From positions 307,501-340,000 of the forward strand of contig CM022666.1 in NCBI GenBank assembly GCA_012295275.1: DNA of 32,500 nt, written 5' to 3'. The notes under the pieces were generated by a model. It had not been told where the DNA came from. It did not search any database and saw only the letters and a program-made list of their open reading frames with translations. The stretch comes from Chrysomallon squamiferum. Taxonomy: Eukaryota > Mollusca > Gastropoda > Neomphalida > Peltospiridae. Positions 11,228 through 20,956 of this stretch are shown in pieces. Position numbers and translations under genes: made by a program. Within the stretch, counting starts at the first letter, position 1. Every line of letters begins with the position of its first letter.

Positions 11228-14200
11228 GTTGTTGTTGTTGTTATTATTATTATATTTTGTTTAACTTAGTATGAACTTCAAAATAGCTTATTTTCTTTCT
11301 TCATTTACAGAGGGCAAAGAACCGTATCCTGAAAGTTTAGGTTTGTGTGTTAAATCATTTCAGTGACTTTATTCTTGTTATTTAGTAACAATCATCTCCT
11401 TGTTAGATCTGCATGCTTATCATCCAGTAAGTAAACAACTTGGCTAAACAGTCCAAAATTGATTTCTATGTAGTAAATGTGGTCTGTCAACTCCATGATA
11501 TTCGTTTATTTTTTGTGTCCTGTTTCACGGAGGATGGAGTCATTAAAATAACAATGGGCTAAAAATGAGCCGTGTTTAATACCACTGGCTTTCTTACACA
11601 TAAACCATTCTAATACCTGACTTCAACAGATAACACGTGACCACTGTCCAGTCTGTAGAATCCTGTCCCCACTACTTGGACGTAACTACGAGTTAGTTCG
11701 CTTTCTGTACCGTGTTTTGTTCTTTCTTCCTGTTTTTCAAGAACAATTTGCATTTGGGGAACAAAGCTCTGCTGCATTGCAATGTTTCACACTGGTTTGT
11801 TCACCTGCCATTATGTTTTAAAATCATATTGATTCAAAACTTTAAACAGATTAAAACACGAAAGAAAGGAAAAGGCAAATCCTGTACAGGAACCTTAGAA
11901 ATAAACTTACCTCAGCAAGCACTTCCAGTACTGTAACAATTCCAGTATGTTTAGAACAGAGAAAACGTAAACAATAGAGCGGTTTATCCTCCACGAGATT
12001 TTACTAATTCAAAATGCACAATAATATTTTCTAATTTCCAGGCTGACACCTGTTTCTAAGAAACGGGGTAAATAGTTGTCTACATAGAACGTTACGTTTG
12101 TAGTCGTAACTAATTCCATTTCTGTTTCCTTGTTTAGCTATTGATGGTGCTGCAGAGCTGACAATAACTCCAAATCTGGTTTACGAAGGAATTCCTCAGA
12201 TCGTCAGATGTAGCGTTGGTAATGTCAGTGCAAGTGCCACTGTCCATGCGATTCAGTTGAAGAAGGTAATTGGCGAACATGAGGTGGAACGCCTTGTCGC
12301 TAGCGCTGCCACGAAACAGTTCGGCGGTAAAGCCGTCATCAGAGACATCAATTTAGAACGATCGGCTTCGGTAAAAGGTAAATGTGACAACGATGACAAA
12401 ACTGGATCTTTCATAGAACTTAGTATGTGGTCCGTGAAACGGTCTGACGGAGAAGTGTTTTTGTGCTACATCGATTCTGCTGATTCAGATGGCGTTAAAG
12501 TAGAATATTCGGCGTATATGTATGTGAACGTTTTCAGTAAGTAACACATTTAACATAACTTTAGTTTAGCACAGTTAACAAGAATTATGTTCATAAAGGT
12601 TATGCATAGTATAAATTCGGCTTATATATATATATATATATATACATATGCTTGTATGTATGTATATATGTATGTATGTATGTAAACTGAATTTATAATT
12701 ATATTAATTATTAATTAATAAAAACGTCTTTAGAGAAAATGAAAAAAGATATAAGCTATCTACAGTGTTGTTAATTCTTAATTCTGTCTCACATATATTT
12801 ATATACTGAAAACAAATATCATATTTCATGTTTATTATCTGTTATTTATTTCTTATTACTTTTTTATTTACAGAGATTGAAAGTCTACACACGAAAACTT
12901 TTGAATGTATGTTGTTCTATAATTATTGTTAACAATTTTTATATGACTATTATAACGCATTTATTTTAATAACATAAATCAATTTCATTATTTACTCTTT
13001 GTTTCTTTGTTACACACACACACACACGCACACACACAGCGTTTATGTGAAAAAGATGGAAGGATTAATTAGAGCTCTTCTCAATCACTCTGTTTATGAT
13101 CTGTTAAATCGTTGAGATAATCTAGAAATGGAACGATGATTCGACGTTAAAGCATTTCTTATTAGTGTCTTTGCTGAACAAATTCGCATCCTCCGACGTT
13201 CTGCTTTGTGCTCTCGGTTTAGGAATAACGTGGTGTCTGTAAGGTACAGTGTAAGCACAGATAGTAGTGTCAGTATTGGTGGTTCTAGATGATTCTTCTA
13301 GTGCTCCCAGAAAGTTCAAACTTTTCTTTTAACACAGACTGAGGTATTTTTTATACTGATGAAGTCTCGTTGTGAGTACTCAAATTACTCACAATTACTG
13401 ATGGATTAATTTGGAATTTCAATACCTGAGAAAGCAAGATCCATACCACTTCGAAAGATTTTTGTCATAAATTGTGTCCTTACAGAGAAGAGAAATGTAA
13501 AATATGACACTGTTTTCAAATAAAAACATTCTCTTTTAATCTGAAGATCACATATAAAATCAGTTAAATAAAACAAGTTTCTTGAAAATGAAAAAAACAA
13601 AACATTAATGTATACAACAATTCATTTCGATCGATATAATTATCAGTTATAAATATTGAGTTACAAAGCGTGCTGTGTAATGCTTTGTATCACGTGATCT
13701 GTACACTTGTGTTATTTACATTTAGTAATTCTTTATGTATTGGGCTGAGGAATAAGTCACTGCGGTTAAATTAAATTTAATCATTACACAGAAGAAAACA
13801 TAAGCTTAATTGATGACAAGATGTAATTTAATCAATAATGTATTCTCTGTTGTTATTTACCACTTCTTCACAACGGTCAACAAGTTTTTCGATGCCTCTG
13901 CAACAAATTTGAATCAGTTATGAACCGCAGTGGCTTACTCCTCAACCCAGTGTTAATGTCAAGTCACCCTGCCATGTTCAGTGAACAAGTTTGTAAATAT
14001 GTTGATGCATTCGAGTATTCGGGCCTAGTACATGTTCCATCTTGGCTTTATATCACTGTGCTTCGATTTTATCGAGGGGTCCAGGGGCGGGAGCATTGCC
14101 CTAAAAACTCAGAGCTGTTTGTTTAGAAGACATCAACTTCCCACGTGAGAAAACACCTTGCTGTGCTGCTTCCCGATTGAGACGGATAAAATAACAATAA

Positions 14201-15267
14201 GTAAACAAATAAACAAATGTGCCAAATAATAGGTCACATATTATTTAATTTACTAACTCGAAATGACTAATCTTCATTTGTTTTCTCTTCTTTCTTTCTA
14301 GCGAATGTAGCTAACCTAATTATAAACCCATTTCCTGTTACCGAGCACACCGTTGTTTCATTCAGATGCAGCATTCACAACGTCAGTGACGTCAACCTCA
14401 TACATACAATACAACTTAAAAGGAAGCTTGACAACCAAACGGAACAATTCATTATTGCCGCTGCAGTACCTGAAAAAAATAATAGTGGAGCTCAGTTATT
14501 GGATTATTACTTCAAATCGAGAGCCACAGTGCAAGGTAAAGCCGACAACAAGGACAAAACAGGATCTTTCGTGCAGACTGTTTTCTCTCGCATGACTAAA
14601 TCTGATTCCGGAAAATACGGATGTTACATAAGTTACGGTGACCCGTCATATTTTTCCAAAACTTCTGTTGCTACTTATTACGTCGAAGTTGAAGGTAACT
14701 GAACATACTAATTTATATTATACGAATGTTATATATTACAAAATATAAAGATATATATATATATAATTACTCCCAGACATTTTAAATATTCTTACCAAAC
14801 CGTAACATCAACGAACGCAATATGAACAGTTCCGATTTCTTATTTGGTTAACATGTACATACATGTATATGTTTTGAATAACGTGTAATTTTCAGTGTAT
14901 GATTCATATTTTTCTCTTCTTCTAAATTACAGATTTATTTTTAATACGACAATCTTCTTCGGGTGTGTATATTATATTGTTTTAATAGCACTTACTGTCT
15001 AGGATAATTCAGCGAGATACTTTTGTGTGTTTATCTTCTTCTTCCACACCACTGCTACTTGCGAAGTGTTATTTACATATTTATTTATTTTCTTAACGAC
15101 AAATCTAACTTTAATAATAATAATAATGAAAAGTAATAACCTAAAAATAGGCACTGATTATTTTAAATTTTCTCTATTATTATTATTAGTAGTAGTAGTA
15201 GTAATAGTAGTATTAATAATAGTAGTAGTAGTAGTAGGAGGAGGAGGAGTACTACTACTACAACTAT

Positions 15268-15332
<65 letters not shown>

Positions 15333-15645
15333 TTACTACTACTACTACTACAATTACTACTACTACTACTACTACTACTACTAGTACTACTACTACTATT
15401 ACTACTGTTGTTGTTGCTGTTGTTTTGTGTTGTATTTCAATAGAACCGGATTCACTGGTAATTCCTGTCGTTGTTGTCGTCGTGTTTTTCTTGTTGGCTG
15501 TTGCCTTGTTGGCAAAATGGTATCGACGAGGTGATTCCAATAAAGAAAGTTTTGCAATAGAATCAAAGAAAAGTATTATTTGCTATTTACTTTTTCTTTT
15601 TTCTTACTTTTTTTTTTTTTTTTTATGAATATTTATTTAATAATA

Positions 15646-15686
<41 letters not shown>

Positions 15687-15902
15687 TAATAAGTAATAAT
15701 AATTATAATAACAGTAATAATACTTATTATATACTGGTCTATATGATGCAGTGGTCACTCATCTACTTAGTATATACTAGACTTCAAGCTATTTATCTAC
15801 TTACACTCTTGTTATTTGTTTGTTTGTTGTTTTTTCGTTTGCTTATTTTGAAGGGTTGTTTTTTTTCTTTTTTGTGTGTGTGTACTGTTGTTATCGTTAT
15901 CA

Positions 15903-15957
<55 letters not shown>

Positions 15958-16054
15958 TACTGACCAGTTTTGTTTGTTTTATTATTATTTATTTCTTCTA
16001 AAATTTATTTTGCAGTTGGAGTTCAAATAATGTAAGTAATTTTAAAATATTTTA

Positions 16055-16099
<45 letters not shown>

Positions 16100-17426
16100 G
16101 TGAAAATACCTTTCATTTATCTTATCAATATGAAAATTGAAATTATAAAAAGACAAAACAAACAAACAAACGATGAACAAAAAACAAAAACAAATAATAA
16201 TAATAACAATAATATTATTATTAATAATAATATAATAATAATATTTTCTTCCCAAAAATACTCAGTAATAACTGTGAACAAAGACTTTTTATATGTTTAT
16301 ATTCCAAGTTGTTTTAGGATTTATTGTTTTGTATTTCTTTAGCAAAACAGAGATCCAAGGTAAGTGTATATTAATTTACAACTGATTTTTTTAAGTATTT
16401 CTAAATGTATGTATTTATTTATCTATATATCTATCTATTTAGTTGTTTGTCTATCTGTCTGTTTATCTGTTTATTTATTTATCTCTTTACTTACTTATTT
16501 ATTTATTTATTTATTTATATTTATTTATATTTATTATTATCAAACAAATATTGCCTTAAAACACACTTTGTGTCTTTCTCTAAGTTAAAATGTTCTTGTT
16601 TTCTGTTTAGTAGGTTGTTGCTTTAATACAGGCGATTGACCTAGTTCATTATTTGTCATTTAAACTAAACATAATTTTAAAATTATTTTCTTCTTGTTTT
16701 GTCAAGCCTGAAAACTGTCTTCAACTCAGTCTTTCTTTAACACATCACCTGAAACGAGAACACTTCAGTTTGATTAAACAAATAAAAAATAAGAATTATT
16801 TTACTGATTAACTCTACAGTTTTCTTTTTTATATTTGCAGAAAGAACTGATATCGAGTAAGTACATTTTGTAAGTTTATTTTATATATTTTTATGTTTGT
16901 CTCTTTATTCATTATTATTAGTAAAAGTATTAGTGTGAGTATGTTGTTGTTGTCGCATCTGTTTTTGTTGTAGTTTTTATTCTTCCTTTTACTGTTGCTG
17001 CTGCTGCTGTTGTTGATACAGGATTCAATTGTTTTTCAGTGTTTTATCATAATGTGGAGTATTAATAATAAATAAAGAAAGCTGTTCAAAAAATATTTTC
17101 ATTTCTAATTATGTTATATACAGCATGTATTTAACAGATTACTTTGACTTCTTTCTTTAGAATAGAAAGACATGATGATGGTATGTAAATATTTAAATTA
17201 CTCGTTTATGATGCATTTAAATTGGGAAGGGTATTGGATGCGGCATTATTTTCCATCAGTTTATTTATTCATATTAAAATTTCAGTTTCTTAATTATTAA
17301 GATGAAAATAAATTTACTGCTACAAATAATGAAGATGATGATGATGATGGTGATGATAATCATAACAACTACAACAATAACAATAACAATAATTATATAA
17401 TGTTATATTTTTTTTTTATTTTATTA

Positions 17427-17463
<37 letters not shown>

Positions 17464-18469
17464 TTATTGTTGTTGTTGTTGTTGTTGTTGTTATTATTAT
17501 TATTTCTGTTCTTTGTATTACTCAGGTGAAGCTGATAAGCTGTAAGTAAATTAATAAAATTAGCGGACATAATTCCTATAATTTGTTTTCTATATTATTT
17601 TTATTTGTTACATTATGTAACTTGTTTGTTTGATTTTTATTACTATTATTTTTGTTCTTGTCATTATATCATTATTATCATTGTTATTGTGACTGGTAAT
17701 ATTTGGTTGCAATTGAAATAAATTAAATTTAATGTAATAGTATGTCTGATTTTGTGTTCTTATTTGATATGGTTGTGTGCATGTGTGTGTGTGTGTGTGT
17801 CTAAATTTCCTATCTGAATTTTTCTTTTTCTTTTTTTCTTTTAGAATGCAAAATCAGGATGGTGGTAAATATTAATATTTCTATTTCAGACTTAAATTTT
17901 GTTTATTTTTATTTTTATTTTCTTATTATTTTTTTTATTTTTTACTGATTCATTAATATTATTTTCCATCAACTTTTTATTTTATTCTAATCATTTAACT
18001 ATCAGATTAAAATAATAACATCAACTACTATTACTAGTACTACTAATAAAGTTTTTCGTTTCTTTAATTATTAAAATATATTATTATTATTGTTATTATT
18101 ATTATTATTATTATTTTAAAAATTATGAATTTTTTTTATATTTATTTTCCAGAAGAAGCTGTAAAACCGTAAGTAATTTACTATTTCTTTAATTGTTTCC
18201 TAATAATTTTTGGGTTATCCATTAAAATCAAATTAACATAAAAAAATATTTTTAAAATCCTGTTCTTATTTTAAATGAAAATAGTCTTCAAAACGGTCAT
18301 TTAAGTTCTAAACCAATTTTATCATCATTTCTTCCCATAACATTCAGTGATTGTTGAATGAATGTACATACATACAATACATTATGTTAATTTGTTAATT
18401 TTATTTTTGTTATAGTAATGATAAAACAACAACAACAACAACAACAACAACAATAATAATAATAATATA

Positions 18470-18510
<41 letters not shown>

Positions 18511-19029
18511 TACTATTATTAAAAAGTTAAAGAAACAATTTTAACGGTAATATTTGTTTTTAGTTAAAATTTAGGTTAATTTATATGTTTTAACTTAGGA
18601 TGTCAAAGTGCGCGTGTTTATCTGTGTGTGTTTCGATGTGTTTAAAATATATTTCTTTGTCTTTCTTTGTCTTCTTTCTTCAGAGTGGAGAATCAAGAAG
18701 ATGGTAAGTAAACAAACACAAAACAAACAAACAAACAAACAAACAAAACTACTGTTACTGCTATTTTGTCTCCCCCCCCCCGATACTGCTGTTACAACTA
18801 CTAAAGCAGCAACAACAACTTCTACAATTGTTGCTGTTACGACTACCACTCCGACAACTATTACTGCTATTACTGTTATTAGTTTTTCGGCTAATAGTAC
18901 ATTACTATGACTGCTATGAAAATAATAATAATACGAATAATAATTAAAATGTTCTAAATTTTATATAGTCTCTTGGTTTCTTAACCAATTTTGCCAAAAA
19001 TAAATTTTTCGTTTCTTTAATTATTCAAA

Positions 19030-19075
<46 letters not shown>

Positions 19076-19642
19076 TTGTTTTAAAAATTATGATTTTTTC
19101 TTTTATATTATTTTCCACATGAAGCTGAAAAACCGTAAGTTTTTTACTATTTCTTTAATTTTTTCCTAATAATTTTTGGGTTATCCATTAAAATCAAATT
19201 AACATAATCTGTAGAAGAAAGTGTTTATAAGACCATGAAGGAACTAACTGGTTTACTGTGTTAAAATATCAGATTTATCCTGCGAATGTCAGAATGTCAA
19301 ATGCAGTGAGGCACTGCCGAGCTGCCTTCGACATTCGACTGAGCAACATTAAGTTAATATCATAAGACATTGAGCACGAAATAATATAAAAACTCAACTC
19401 ACCACTCTCAAGTGCAGTAGATTCATTCTGATTTGTTGTCGCGTGACAAAAAATATAAATACAAAAAAATATTTTTGAAATTCTGTTATTATTTTAAATG
19501 AAAATAGTCTTCAAAACGGTCGTTTAAGTTCTAAACCAATTTTATCATCATTTCTTCCCATAACATTCAGTGATTGCTGAATGAATGTACATACATACAA
19601 TACATTATGTTAATTTGCTTTATTTTTGTTATAGTAATGATA

Positions 19643-19724
<82 letters not shown>

Positions 19725-20229
19725 AAAGTTAAAGAAACAGTTTTAACGGTAATATTTGTTTTTAGTTAAAATTTAGGTTAATTTATATGTTTTAACTTTG
19801 GATGTCAAAGTGCGCGTGTTTATCTGTGTGTGTTTCGATGTGTTTAAAATATATTTCTTTGTCTTTCTTTGTCTTCTTTCTTCAGAGTGGAGAATCTAGA
19901 AGATGGTAAGTAAACAAACACAAAACAAACAAACAAACAAACAAACAAACAAAACTACTATTACTGCTATTTTGTCTCCCCCCCCCCGATACTGCTGCTA
20001 CAACTACTAAAGCAGCAACAACAACTTCTACAATTGTTGCTGTTACGACTACCACATCGACAACTATTACTGTTATTAGTTTTTCGGCTAATAGTACATT
20101 ACTATGACTGCTATGAAAATAATAATAATAATAATAATAATTAAAATGTTCTAAATTTTTTATAGTCTCTTGGTTTCTTAACCAATTTTGCCAAAAATAA
20201 ATTTTTCGTTTCTTTAATTATAAAATATA

Positions 20230-20275
<46 letters not shown>

Positions 20276-20908
20276 TTTGTTTTAAAAATTATGAATTTTT
20301 GTTTTTATATTTATTTTCCAGAAGAAGCTGTAAAACCGTAAGTAATTTACTATTTCTTTAATTGTTTCCTAATAATTTTTGGGTTATCCATTAAAATCAA
20401 ATTAACATAATCTGTAGAAGAAAGTGTTTATAAGACTATGAAGGAACTAACTGGTTTACTGTGTTAGAATATCAGATTTATCCTGCGAATGTTATTATTA
20501 TTATTAAAAAGTTAAATAAACAATTTTAACGGTAATATTTGTTTTTAGTTAAAATTTAGGTTAATTTATATGTTTTAACTTTGGATGTTAAAGTGCGAGT
20601 GTTTATCTGTGTGTTTCGATGTGTTTAACATTTTTGTCTTTCTTTGTCTTCTTTCATCAGAATGGAGAATCAGGAAGATGGTAAGTAAGCAAACACAAAA
20701 CAAACAAACAAACAAACAAACACAAAACAAACAAACACATTTAAAACACATTTACAACCTTTATTCACATCCATTACACAAAAACCCACAGCAAACATAA
20801 ACGATGTTAGTTGGGCATTGCTGAAATACAATAGCAATTATATCGAGGTTATACATAAACATACGCATTTTTATTTAATTGTTTATAAATTGTATTATGT
20901 TATTCTAC

Positions 20909-20956
<48 letters not shown>

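Noticed and set aside
15027-15540. Long open frames on both strands rich in Leu/Val or Thr
   Set aside because: They are translations of the AGT/ACT microsatellite; the real coding part is only the transmembrane exon.
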